Positions 42,204-54,079 of a DNA stretch of 64,000 bases are shown here, piece by piece (position 1 is the stretch's first letter; every line of letters begins with the position of its first letter). Source of the stretch: Xanthoparmelia taractica (Eukaryota > Ascomycota > Lecanoromycetes > Lecanorales > Parmeliaceae); assembly GCA_033085395.1 (NCBI GenBank), contig JANQBS010000051.1, positions 124,001 through 188,000 of the forward strand, given 5' to 3'. The notes under the pieces are model-generated. The model made no database searches. It was not told the DNA's origin and was given only the letters and a program-made list of their open reading frames with translations. The translations under genes and the position numbers were made by a program.

Positions 42204-43653
42204 ATGATGTTTGTGGATGAAGAAGAACCACCAAGCTTGGTGGACGTGACTCTCCCTAGTGCCTCGGCGGCGGCAAACCCCATAGTTTCACAGCTGCAGG
42301 ACCTTTCTGCGACCAAGGTCCCTTTGACTATTGTTACCGGCTATCTTGGAGCAGGCAAGACGACACTTGTCAATTACATACTGAAAGAGCAGCATGGGAA
42401 GAAGATTGCGGTCATTCTAAACGGCTTGTATACACCTCGGATTCCCCATTCCGTGGCCATTACATTGCTAACATGAAGTAGAGTTCGGTGATTGTAAGTT
42501 CCTCTCGACCGCTGCAGCTATCATAGTCTCCTAACAGGGCTCTCAATGCAGCCGCCGATGTCGAGAAAGCCCTCACAGTCACTCAAGACGGTCAAGAGAC
42601 GCAAGAATGGCTCGAGCTGGCCAACGGCTGCATCTGCTGCTCCATCAAAGACTTCGGCGTCAATGCAATCGAATCCCTCATGTCTCGCAGAGGCACTTTC
42701 GACTACATCCTCCTCGAAACATCTGGCCTCGCTGACCCCGGCAATCTTGCTCCCCTCTTTTGGGTCGACGATGGCTTGGGAAGCACAATCTACCTGGACG
42801 GCATCGTCACGCTTGTCGATGCGAAGAATATACTTCTGAGTCTGGACGAGAAGCCTGTCGATGCAAGCACTGATGCAGAGCATGAAGGTCTGCACATGAC
42901 TACCGCACACCTGCAAATCTCCCACGCCGATGTGATCGTGATCAATAAATGCGACAGCGTGACGCCGGAACAACTGAAGACGGTGGAAGAAAGGATCACA
43001 GGGATCAACGGGCTCGTGAAAATCCACAAGACGCAGTACAGCCAGGTGCCAAAGCTCGAAAGCTTCCTCCTCGACCTGCATGCATATGATGGAGTAGAAT
43101 CCCTCGATACAATGAGCAAAGGACACAGCCATCTCGATCCCGTAAGTTCCCCACCTCCTGGCCCTCCCGCCCCAAGACTTCTCTAAGACATCCCCAATCC
43201 ACTTAAAACCCCCCCAATACGTCTATCTCCATACTAACACCCCCTCGCCCTTCCCCACAGACAATCTCCACCCTCGCCCTCTCCCTCCCTCCCCTAAACG
43301 CCCACCAACTCACATCCCTCGAATCCTGGCTCCGCTCCCTCCTCTGGGAATCCGTCCTCCCTGGCCCCCTTCCCCTTCCGCATCCTGTCCACACCTCTAA
43401 ACCCGAACCCGAACCCGAATCCGCATCCACGTTCGCGATCCACAGACTCAAAGGCCGCTTCTTCACCTCCGATGGCAAGGTCAAAATGGTTCAGGGCGTG
43501 AGGGATGTTTTTGAGATTGTGGATTTGGAAGGGGGGAGTAGGGATGGGGGTGCGGGTGTGGGTAGTGGTGGGGGAGAGGGCAAGTTGGTGCTTATCGGGA
43601 GGGGGTTGGACGAGGAGGCTTTTGAGGGGAGCTTGAGGGGTTGTTTGGAATAG
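42204..43653 (+). CDS. COG0523/CobW-family GTPase (ZNG1/CBWD-like zinc chaperone)
   Basis: Exons 42204-42423, 42482-42493, 42552-43141 and 43261-43653 give 404 aa. The family are P-loop GTPases that transfer metal; eukaryotic ZNG1/CBWD members deliver zinc to methionine aminopeptidase. Motifs: Walker A TGYLGAGKTTLVNY, the metal-binding GCICC, ETSGLADPG, NKCD for guanine, and a late His-rich GHSHLDP. The second exon is a 12-nt microexon that rebuilds the conserved LNEFGDS segment. The intron before it has a GC donor (GCTTGT) rather than GT. The C-terminal CobW_C domain (RLKGRFFTSDGKVKMVQGV) carries an EPEPEPES insertion and a Gly-rich loop. Confidence 0.9.
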
Positions 43654-44127
43654 AGTAAGGAATGGGTGGGTGGATAGGTAGATTGAGAAAGAGGTGCTTT
43701 GATGCGATGATGCTTTCGTAGGACTTGAGTCATGACATGTGTACACATACGTGGGAATGGTGAAAGTAAAAAGATTTAGTATTTGCAAATGCGCCTCACA
43801 TTCATTACGGCATAATTGATCTCTAGTCATTGAGTGTTATATAATTCGGATCAAAAACCTTGTAGTCTATGTAGCTGGTTTGCAGGAGCGCAGCCGCTGC
43901 AGTGTGGTGCGTATGTACAGGAAGAGACATCTCATCTACAGAGTTTATTCGTCTCAAAGTAAAGCATCCTCCGCTTCGAATTGAATCGAATACCCTATCT
44001 ATGTATGTTCCATCGTCTCATCCCGAGCCGAGCTAGCTCCAAACGCCTCGCAGAAAGGGGGATTAAGGATTTTAAGTTTGTTCGTGAACGTCATGTCTTT
44101 GGTAGTGGAGGCAAAGCGTCGACTACC
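43654..44127. other. Convergent 3' region of CobW-like and desaturase genes
   Basis: Short intergenic sequence with both genes' 3' UTRs. No other feature seen. Confidence 0.6.
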
Positions 44128-45737
44128 TCACGCGGCTCCGGCAGTGGCAACCGGCTCTGCGATCTTGGTGACTTGGTTGCCAGCGCGGATGATTTTCTGG
44201 CCTTGACCATCCTTGTCGAATTGCACGTCCTTGTTCTCTCTCTGGGCTCGCTTCCAGATCTCGACCTCGCAACCGCCACGAATGACGCCAACTCTCATTG
44301 TGGAGAGGAGATTGTGCGCCGCGTTGGAGTGCATGTAGACGCCCCCGTTGAACATGGCGGTAGCATCCTTGCCAATGCCGCTGTTGATCATAGCCTTGCC
44401 TCCAGGGTGCTCCTTGATGAATTCTGTGACGTCGTGAACAACACCAGCGACAGCGATCAGACCGCGGCCATTCTTTGCCTGGTCTTGGAAGTCGTCCCAT
44501 TCCATGACTGGTAATGCGTCAAGAGGTACACCCCAGTCCAGCTTGCTGCGCTTCTGGTCGAGCTTCTTCTGCTGCTGTTGGACTCGGCCTTTCTCGATTT
44601 CGTTCTGTTTGAATTGCTTAAGGTCATATGCCAAGCCCATTTGCTTCCACATCCAGATGCTCCACTTGGTCGGGTCATACTGGAAGGTCTCGATGGCGTT
44701 GCGGTAGTCGGAAGGAAATTCGTGGTGGAAATTGTGATAACCTTCACCGAGGGTTACAAGAGCCGTGATGACGTGGTCGCGAGGCGAGTTACGGTCGTCA
44801 AAAGGCTGATCACCAAGCCAGTGAGCCAGGGAGTTGACACAGAATGTGGCTTGCTGGACGAAGAAGATGCGCAAAATGCCTGCGTAGATAAAGCCGCCGA
44901 ACCAGTCACCCCAGCCCAAACCTGCCACAACCATTGGGAAGATGAGACCCATTATGAGCACGACCTTGAGGTAGTTCTTGTGTTGCCAGACGACGACTGG
45001 GTCCTCATTTAGATCGCTAATGTCGGTGCGGCCAATTCGTTTTGGGTTTTGCTTCATCAACATCCAGCCGAAGTGGCTGTAGAGCAGCCCTTTTCTTACA
45101 GAGTAAGGGTCTTTGTCAGTGTCGGTGTAGCGGTGGTGCGCACGGTGGTCACGGGCCCCTAACGCAGTTTTCAGCATCCTGCTACTGGGCACAAAGAATG
45201 TTTTTTACTGACACCAGCGTACTGATCCCTCCACTGCTCCTCCACCGACAGCAGCAAGGAAGATTCTCAGCGGTAACGTGGCGGAGTAGGAGGTATGGGC
45301 CCCTGGAGGGAAGTCAGTATGATGTTCGTTTCAATCTACAGGGTCCCGACGCACATAGCCTATGGTAGCCGGCAGTGATTCCGAGTCCCGTGGCGAAGTA
45401 GTAGACCACGCTCCATAGGGCGGTCTGCCAATGTAAAGGCGTCCAGAAAGCGGTGATGCAGCCAATGACTGGGATGCCAACGATTAGGTATACGTTCAGC
45501 CAATTGACATGCTTGTACCAGTTGGCTAGATATTAATGTTAGCTTGCCGCAATAAAACAGCGTGCATATAGAAGGGAACTAGCCTTTTGTGATGGGACTG
45601 TCTGTGATATGAGGCTTGTTGGGTCGATACGACTGTGACCGGTTTGGCTCCGACTTCTTTGCTGCTGACGATGGCTGTGATGACAGGTATTCAGGCTTCA
45701 CGGCGAGGTGGCCTGCGGCCGGTTGAGAAGACGGCAT
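44128..45737 (-). CDS. OLE1: Stearoyl-CoA delta-9 desaturase with fused cytochrome b5
   Basis: Exons 45737-45584, 45525-45355, 45302-45213 and 45158-44128 give 481 aa. This ER membrane enzyme introduces the delta-9 double bond into palmitoyl- and stearoyl-CoA, the main source of unsaturated fatty acids in fungi. The three His boxes are HRLWAH, HRAHH (RDHRAHHRYTDTDKDPYS) and HNFHH (EGYHNFHHEFPSDYR). Four hydrophobic segments lie between them. The C-terminal cytochrome b5 domain has the heme ligand motif EHPGGKAMI and HSNAAHN. The first intron begins with GC (GCTAGT) instead of GT, and three introns interrupt the first 140 codons. Length and domain order match fungal OLE1 proteins. Confidence 0.95.
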
Positions 45738-48006
45738 AGTGCGGGCAGCCGTCGATGTATGTAGTAGGTGTATGATTGTAGGTTCGAATTCTTTGGTAGT
45801 TGGGTTATTTGTAGAGAGAAAAAGAGAGGGAAGGGTGTTTTGGGTGTTGGTGAAAAAGTGATGTGTGGAGAAGGAAGGGTGAGAAATTGGAGAGGTGCGA
45901 GCGGTGAGGTGAGCACTTAAGTGTTGTGCCTCTATGAGGCAGTAGGATTTTGCGGCGAAACGGCGAAGCCCAACAAGGTATGATTTGGAGAGGGTACCGA
46001 GAATCACTGGGGAAGTCGAGTGATGATGTGAGCGGTCCAACGTTTGGTCGCTCAAGCTGGAGGTCTCTTTAATCTTGTTGGTGGTCTCGATATGTGGGAC
46101 AGATGATGCAGGAGAGAGAAGATGGTAGTCATGATCGAAGTATCTGCCCAATCATGAGCTCCTTCAACAAATTTCTCTTGAAATCGGTTGGGGATGATTT
46201 TTCTTGAGGTAGGGCTGAAGCTGTTGGGAAAAGTTGGGGACTGCGCTAGTGTCAGGGGCGCTTGCAGAAGTTCGACCCGAGAATCAGGGTCCATGACTGA
46301 AGTTGTCATTTAGCCGCCTTGTCGCTTCCGTGAAATCATTGCATCAAATGATGAAATTGTACATGATATTTCGACCAAAAGCCCAGTAAAGCTACCCTAC
46401 ATTTGGCTAGACAATAGATGAACAGCACCTATTCTTTGAGAGGAGACCCTACAAAGTACCCCTGTCACAGGGGGATATTTCGAGCGTGACTGCTTGAGCT
46501 GCCCAGTGGACGTCGTGGGATAAGCTCTCAACAATCGAATCTCAACAACGAGCACGCGACTATCTTTCCCAACCTGGCCAGATGCTGTGAGCCTACGAAG
46601 CAACACCAATCCTTGTTTTGCCTCGGTAAGTCATTATTCTAGGCATCAGTCTCCCAACAAATACCTGACAGTGGGGTCCGACCTATCCGCGCGTTGCTTC
46701 CCGCCTCTACGAGCTAGCTTGTTGTCCTACTCAAATCTTACACTGTTGGTGGGTGGCTTGTAAATTTCTCCGAAAGTCTGAGCACATGGGATCTTCGACT
46801 GGCGTAGAACCTTAGCCATTGTGGCTTTCTCCACCAGTTCTCAATTTGCGGTAGACACGGACTGCTAGCGGCAACTTGGCAATGAGGAGTCTTGTCGTCT
46901 TACCATGCGTTGCTGGGTACTCGATCAATCATCACTGTGAACTCTTTGGAACAACTTCGGGCACTCCAGGGTGCAGAACCTCGAGCGGGAAACTTTACAG
47001 ACTTTGTCTTGGGAATATCTCCAGTTGACAGCCCTAAGGGTCATGGCTAGTACGATAGAGCGACTCAATGCTTACGACCATTATGGTGATTAGAGTTCAA
47101 GGGAAAGCCAACGGCACTCTTGTCGAACTACTTTTGCATTGCATAGACGGACCTTATTTGCCAAAGACATGCGCTTCTTGCTTATGTAAACTTTGAATAA
47201 AATGTTGACAGACGCCCCTCGAGCTTGAGTTGAAGGGTTATTCGACGAGGTGTATCGAAATGTGGCAATTACTTCAGATTCCGCTTTCCAACTTCTTGCT
47301 TCAATGCACCGTGAGATTCATGAAGCCATCCATAGACCCAGTACCGGTTCCCATTTGGTTCTAGCCAACAGCGACGCCCCCAAGCAAATTTTTGGAACAC
47401 AGATGCCAAAATCTACCATACTGCTAGCATTCAGAGGAAGCAGACGTTACAGCATGGTGTGCTCTTGGCTGGCCGACCAGAAACGGCTTTTACCCCTTTA
47501 AACACTGGCTATGCATTTCCCTACTACGACCTAACATGTAAGTAGTAAATCTTGCAGTTACGACGTTGATACTTTGACGCACACAGAGCATTAATCTTAT
47601 AGAGCCACTATCAGTACTCTCAAACCCCAAATCTTTCCCGTTTCTACGGTCCTCGCATATCCAAGTTGAAGATTGCAAAGGGGACCACTAGATGCTGTCC
47701 ATATTACGCCAGTGGAAGGCGCACGCTCCTTTATCCTTTATTCCGCTCTCAAACGTTCAATCACCAGGATTGGCGGATCGTTGTCCAGCGATCTGCCTTT
47801 GTTGCAGTTCTTTATCATTCTAAAAAAAACTCTTTCTTCAACGTGAATGTGCCATAATAGAACCCCTGTCCAGCCTTGTCCTCCTCTCCTAGTACAGCAA
47901 GTAGTTAAGGTATATGGCGTTTTTCGTCCCTCGTTTTGAGCGCTACACTTCGCAATTCCTCGACTTTAATCATACCACGCATGTGCCAAACCCAGTCAAG
48001 ATAATC
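45738..48006. other. 2.3-kb intergenic region
   Basis: The right half of the first 500 bp is the OLE1 promoter, a place where fatty-acid-responsive elements would be expected, but I cannot identify one. The rest contains only short ORFs (for example 47250-47501) with no domain. Confidence 0.5.
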
Positions 48007-50306
48007 ATGGGCAAACGAGTAAAGCGGCCTAATAAGGTTCCCGAACAGACTAACAAGCACATCCGTGTACAGAAGAAATCACAACCATCACCTCAGCGAA
48101 ATCTACGGAAGAATGAAGAAGAGAAGTCGGGCAGGCCTGGGCCATCTTCTTATTAAGCTTCGCAGGGTGGTTTGCATCTTCATCATCATCCAGTCCAATT
48201 GCCATCGCAGCAACCGGAGCAGGGAGGCAGACGACGCCCTCGGCTAAGACTAAACCCCCCAAAGCCCCAAAAGTTACCATCCTCGAGCCAAACGGAGCCT
48301 ACTGATCCACGGTGGAGCTACAGCCAGACTTCGACCTGCTATTCCCAGGACGTTGCAACTTATGACGTTGGACGAGGTGTTGAAGCCGTTGGGACTCCAC
48401 AAGCCGAGGACATTGAGTACTGGGGGTCGACAAAAGGAGCCGCGGAGTTCATTCGATCGCACTCCGGTCTTGAAGAAGATTGGGTTGGCGTCCGGCCTCT
48501 AGGTAAGGGAGGTTATGGCTTAGCTGGTCTCTGGGAGCTTCGAGGGGATGATGGCCAAATAATCAAAGTAAGGATCCACACTCGTCAACCGGATACTAGC
48601 ATGCTAATAATCGCGGAAGCAAGTGGTCGTCAAAGAGGAAACACATAAGAGAAGTAATTGGAGGAAATATAAAACGAAAAGGGACGTACCAAACGAGGTA
48701 AAAGTCATGAGCAGGCTAAATAAGAGACACTGTTATGCTATACCGCGTCTCTTCAACTACAAACGATACGCGCACGCTTACAAACACCGGATATACATGG
48801 AGTTCTGTCCTTTTAAGGACTTGTCGGTGCTTTGCAAGAGGTATCGTAGGTTTAGGTTCGTCACATCTGATCTGCCCACTATATAATCCAGTGAATGACT
48901 GTCTCGATAGGCAATATTTGCCAGAACCGTTCTTGTGGGACACTTTCTACCACTTGGTCAATGCGGCTGCGACGATGAAAGATGGACCAAAAGGTGTTAA
49001 TAAGAAGTATGAGATTGTGCACCGAGATTTGAAACCGGCCAATGGTAAGACTTTCCACATCGACTGTTCAATTGTTGGAGTCAGTACTCAACCAGTTTCA
49101 GTCTTTCTAGGAGAGGAGAACCCGGAGAAAGGGTTTCCCTTTTACCCAGTTGCCAAATTAGGCGACTACGGCTTGGCTGTCACGACCAATAGCGAAGATC
49201 TTTCCAATCCGCGCAATTATCGGGGCCCTGGCACTAGAGGCTATAAGGCGCCGGTGAGTTCAGAGATGCTTGCGGAAACGCACGTGGCTGATCCTTCCCG
49301 CAGGAACAATTGAAAGACGACACTCCTGAGAAAGATCAACATCAACTGTCCTCTTACACAAACGTGTGGGCCATTGGCGCAACAATGCTCGAACTCCTAA
49401 CCCTGTATAGACACGCTGATTACGTGAATGATCCCGAGTATCATGTCAATGGCATGATCACCAACATCGACACCACAAAGGAACCAGAGTACAGCAAAAA
49501 CTTGAGAGATCTGATCAAACGATGCATCGAACCCGACCCTTTCAATCGCATACCGCTCGACCGCCTTCGTGCCTCCATCAGGTCTTACCGGAAGCGTATT
49601 TCACGAGCGTACAGGGAGTCAGACGAGGAGGAGAAAGCGAGATTTCGTTCCGATAATCGTCTTTACTATATCAGGAATGAAATCAACAACATGCCTACGG
49701 GAAATTGGCAACCTAATGAAGCGGAAAGTCCATCGGAGCCCGAATCTGGAAAATTTCCCGACCGTGATTTCCCAGTTATATTTCCACGTTTCGATGATGG
49801 TCCTGAAGGGGAGGGAGATGAGGGCGATGATGGTGATGGTGACGATGGTGATGGTGATGATGGTAATGGTGACGCTGATGATGGTGATGGTGATGGTGGC
49901 GCTGGTGATGGTAATGGTGACGCTGATGATGCTCCACGACCTGGGCCACTAGAGAGCATACCACGGCAAGGTACGTCACATAAACTTCTCCGTCCGCCCC
50001 TTGGCTTCCCATCTCATCAGCCCCCCATTAGCTAATGACATCGCAGACGCCGTCACCCATTCGCCGGGTCACCGCTTAAGCATTCCTATTCTCAGAGCCG
50101 ACGATACAGAGGAAACAGACGATGAATCGCAGGACATGGAGCTGGAAATCGAGGAGCCGCCCTCACCGACGCCGCCGCGTCATCGCCGGGCTCGGGCTCC
50201 GCCTCAAGTTCAGGCGGTAGCTCCACCGGCAGCGTCGGCTGCAGCACCAGCTACACAGCGCGTCCCTAGAAGGCTTAGGAATGGAAAGATTATGGGATAT
50301 TTTTGA
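48007..50306 (+). CDS. Serine/threonine protein kinase with acidic Gly-Asp tail
   Basis: Proposed exons 48007-48066, 48166-48567, 48620-48855, 48911-49044, 49102-49253, 49304-49970 and 50047-50306 give 636 aa. The kinase domain begins near residue 125: PLGKGGYGLAGLW, VVVKEETHKRSNW (Lys), HRDLKPANVFLG, KLGDYGLAV (DYG in place of DFG), GTRGYKAPEQL and TNVWAIGATMLELL (Asn in place of the usual Asp). Catalytic residues are present, so it is probably active. The tail has a DDGDGDDGDG repeat and a Pro/Ala/Arg-rich end. The first exon is uncertain: the frame upstream of 48166 contains TAA at 48154-48156, which is avoided only by a proposed 99-nt GTACAG...GCAG intron. It resembles lineage-expanded fungal kinases of unknown role. 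Confidence 0.8.
49815..49932 (+). repeat. Coding GATGGTGAN minisatellite
   Basis: Imperfect tandem GATGGTGA/GATGATGGTGATGG units encode the acidic Asp/Gly run of the kinase. Confidence 0.85.
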
Positions 50307-51262
50307 GGTACGGTAAGAGGTTGAATCACAGCTAGCTAATCCGTACATGCACCATTGCAAGGTCAGTATGTCCTTACCTCTTCCCTCCCCTCTTCCCCTT
50401 CCCTTCCCTTCCCCCAAACCACCTTTGTTTCCCGGCCGACTGACTGTTTGATTGGTAGGGTACAAATTGTTTGTTTGAGTATACGTATTGGGTGTCTTCT
50501 TTTCCTGTTGGCTTTGTCAGCTGGCTTTTTTCCATCCGTAGGCGTTTGCATGTTGTGGCGCTGGTCGTCTCTGTATGATTAGTTTAAGTGTTTGGAATTT
50601 CTGTAATAATCAAATTCAAATAGACGTCTTCCACTAACTGCTTCCTGGTCGAGAGCTTGATAAGCGGGGAATCGCTGTCCCGTTCTGTGGGGGAAATAAG
50701 GGGGGTTAGTATCAGCAGCATGTGGCTTTGGTTCAAGCTTTTGTCTCCCTTGGCCTGGCCTGAAGGTATTTCCACCACAGTTTCCGTCGAAGTCTCGTGG
50801 TTTCTCCATATACGACCATCGCATACAAGTCATTAGATGCTAAGGATACACTATCACTGCTCTAGCGGAGGAAGACCATCGACGCGGTCGATAGGATTCT
50901 CGTTCACCCTCACTTTCTGATCATCATACGCCGCGACGATTCGGGCACTATCATTAGACGTACTTTTGTAGTTGCTAGGTCTGTTTTCGAATGAGGTTGT
51001 TGATTCGGGAAAGCTTGTTGGGGATTTGGATAGCTGCTGATGGCAGCGACAAGATGATATTAGTAACGGGATGGGTGGGAATTTTGGAAAGGAGAGAGGA
51101 AAAGATGGAAGGACGGGCGTTGAGATGGGACTGGGGTGAACAGGTAGATTGCAACTTGAGTTTTCGAGGAATGGTACGGGTAGCCAGAATTTGTGCTTGC
51201 ATTGCATGATATGGGATACTCTGGCGTTTGAGATGTCTTTTATGGAACAAGTCAACATCGTG
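50307..51262. other. Intergenic region between kinase and P450
   Basis: Contains a CCCTTCC-rich stretch near 50385-50420. Small ORFs on both strands have no recognisable domain. Confidence 0.5.
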
Positions 51263-53132
51263 CTAATCCAGCAAAACCTTGCACCCGTCGGCGCTGGAGA
51301 GGAAGACGGTCAGCGATTGCTTCTCTTGCCCTGTCGGTACAACTGGATACTTCGGTGGCAACCTGATATCCGGGAAGGTCTGTATTATCCTTACGACGGC
51401 GCACGAGGCTTCCATCAACGCAAAATCCTCTGAGCATTGTTACCCTACACTCGGATATCACAGCTTGCATGATGGAAAAACAACTCACTGCCAAGACAGA
51501 GCCGAGGCCCGCCATGGAAGGGTAGGTAGCCCCAGCCAATATTCGCTAGTTCGGGACCTTCCCATCGCTCGGGTCGAAAGTCGTGGGCATCGGCGCCATA
51601 GAGCTCTTTTCGTCGGTGCAGGTAGTAGGGCACGAATCCTACGCCTACGCCTCGGCGGATGAGGAGGGGGGCTTCGCCATTTGGTCCGCCGCCACGGGGC
51701 AGATAGGTGGGTTTGTTGGCTATGCGGACGTTGATGGGGACGGAGGGGTAGAGGCGGAGAGCTGGAGGGGTAATCGTTAGTTGTGTGTGGGGATATTGTT
51801 GGGTGAGGTTCTGCGCACTCTCGTTTAGGACACATTTGAGATATGACATCTTTTGGACGTGGGTCCTGGTTAGTTCTTGTGAGTCACCTATGACGGATTG
51901 GATCTCGGCGCGGAGACGATGTAGAGCTGAAGTATGGCGGACGAGGAGGAAGCTAGGGTTTTTGAGCTCTTAGCGTTGGATTCTTCCAAACCACGTCGCG
52001 TTGCGCAAAGCAATGGTTAAGTCTAGAGGTACACGGGCTTACAATGTCCAAGATAATAGGCACGCAGTGGTATCTCGTCCAGCTAGTAAGACATTCACGA
52101 GCTGATCACGAACGAGCACTGGATTCTTCATCTCGTCGTACAGATCTTGGATAAAAGCGTAGCGATCCGAATTCGGTCCTGTTCTGTTTTTGTCTTGCAA
52201 GGCTTGCTCGACAAAAATGTTGGCGAACTCTTTAATTCCTCTACAGGCGGCTTTATATCTCGCGGGGCTGTACGCCCAATAGAACTCCTGCAGCCGCACC
52301 CGAAGCGAGCTTATCCCGGACGCGTAGTCGAAGTCTCTAGCAAAAGTTTGCTGGGCATCTTCGAGGCCACTGGCGGATTGACCGAAGATGAGAGCTGTGG
52401 TTGTGGCCAGTGTGAAGCGAAAGAAGAACGGCTGTAGATCAACAACACCGCTGGAGGAGGCCAGTCCGGCGATGAGTATATCAGTGTGCTCGCGAAAGCT
52501 CTGAAGGTCCTGGTAGTGGCTTTTCAGGAATGGCCGACGCAGCATTTCACGGGAATGCTTCCAGGGTGTTCCATCTTGCGTGAAGATGCCTTCTCCGATG
52601 AAAGGTAGCAGAGCTCCACGTCGAGAGCCCATACCAAAATCTATAAAGCTTGCTCAGCAGAGCGGCCGGACACTACCATACCTAGGGCGACACTACGTAC
52701 CTTCAAACCTTGTTGACAGCATCGCTTCGAGATTTATTGGGTCGAGGGTCGTATATCCCATAGAGCCTAGCATTTTGATTACAAAATTCGGTCCAAGATC
52801 GTCAATGAATGGCTGCTGATAGGCAAAGAGACGGTTTTCGGCAATTGCAGCCAGTTGTGCTCTAAGAACGTCGAGTCCAAGGGGCCATTTAACGGGAAGT
52901 TGCGCTGTTACAGGCTGGCAGCCATGTTGCTTGCCAAACAGTGTCTCTGCCTATACATATGGGATCAGATCTAAGGGCAGCGTGCCACAAATCACAGACT
53001 TACTTCGTATTCACGTCTTCGTTGTTGAAGCTTGTAAAGGAAGTAGGCAAGTACCAGGATGAGAAATGGAAGATAAATACCGAGATTGTGTACGCCCGTG
53101 CCAACCCAAAGATCAAGAGGCCAGTCCCGCAT
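51263..53132 (-). CDS. Cytochrome P450, CYP52-like (fatty acid/alkane omega-hydroxylase type)
   Basis: Exons 53132-53004, 52950-52701, 52640-52043, 51952-51819, 51761-51489 and 51429-51263 give 516 aa with no frame conflict. The N-terminal membrane anchor is NLGIYLPFLILVLAYFLYKL. Then come GEGIFTQDGTPWKHSREMLR (C-helix), the I-helix LAGRDTTACLLSW, NETLRLYPSVPIN (ExxR, completed only after removing a 57-nt intron), DFRPERWE, and the heme loop PFHGGPRLCLGKDFALMEAS with its Cys. CYP52-type enzymes hydroxylate the terminal carbon of alkanes and fatty acids at the ER. Substrate assignment rests on motif resemblance only. Unlike the P450 remnants at 32-35 kb this gene is intact. Confidence 0.9.
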
Positions 53133-54079
53133 GGCGGAGTGTCACGACGTAGTGAGAAGAGGAAGGCATTTTAAAATATGCGATGAGATATGTTTCAAAA
53201 TCAGTGATGCTCATTTTACTATTTCGATCTCAGCCTAACTAGCATAGGAGCATCCTACCTCGGTCGGAATGACCTCGTAGGGCTGAATGCAAGATTGCAG
53301 GAATTCAAAGTCTCTCCAGGCTGACTTAGGGGTACCTTAAGTCGCGAAAGGCTCCTTACCATCTTTTCAGGATAGAAGTGATTGGTGGAGGAGGTGTTGG
53401 ATCAGAAGAAAACCAACCAGTTAGCCCTGGAGAATCACAGGGCTGAATTGGAGGTGGGGACCCTTTTGTTGGATTCTCTACTGTTGTAGGGATAACCATG
53501 AATGATACATTTAGGCAGGAAATTGCACGATATTCAAAGTCTGCAATTTGAAACACCCTAGAAGGAAATACAAAATGCAGATGACTGCTCGATATTGAAA
53601 GCCTGCGTTTTTAGATACCCTAAGAGAAATACAAAATGCAGATTTGCTACACCAATTTCAATGTCCACGCAGAAGCTGAGATTACATTGCAAGGCCCAAG
53701 TGAGATGGAGTTGATGTTCTGAGTAACCTATCTATCTAGACCTCTGTAGCAAGTGGCTAATTGGAGGTAAGGAATGCCGAATCCCAGATGTCTATGGGCA
53801 TCGCTGTGAAGGGAGGTTGGACCTTTTAGTAAAGTCGTCTCAATGAATGGAAAGAACGAGAGATGGGTGATGAAGTGAAGAGATAACGTTGTGTGACAAG
53901 CGACATGAATAGTAGTAAAGAAATTCATATAGAGCAGATCAGCTAAGCGTAAATTAAAGGGTCTTGTGTGAGCCCCTGGTATGGTGGTAGTGTATCCGTC
54001 AAAACGCCAATTGGAAAGCTCGGAACTCCGTGCCGACGGACTTTGAATTCTGTATGGTGTATAGTGTTGGTTTCTCTGC
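53133..54079. other. Intergenic region with a tandem duplication
   Basis: No gene seen. It carries two 62-bp imperfect tandem copies at 53528-53650. Confidence 0.6.
53528..53650. repeat. Imperfect 62-bp tandem repeat
   Basis: Two copies, each beginning CGATATT-AAAG-CTGC and ending AAATACAAAATGCAGAT, with several substitutions between. Confidence 0.85.

Noticed and set aside
42204..53132. Fatty-acid gene cluster formed by OLE1 and the CYP52-like P450
   Set aside because: A kinase gene and long intergenic regions separate them; adjacency is probably chance.
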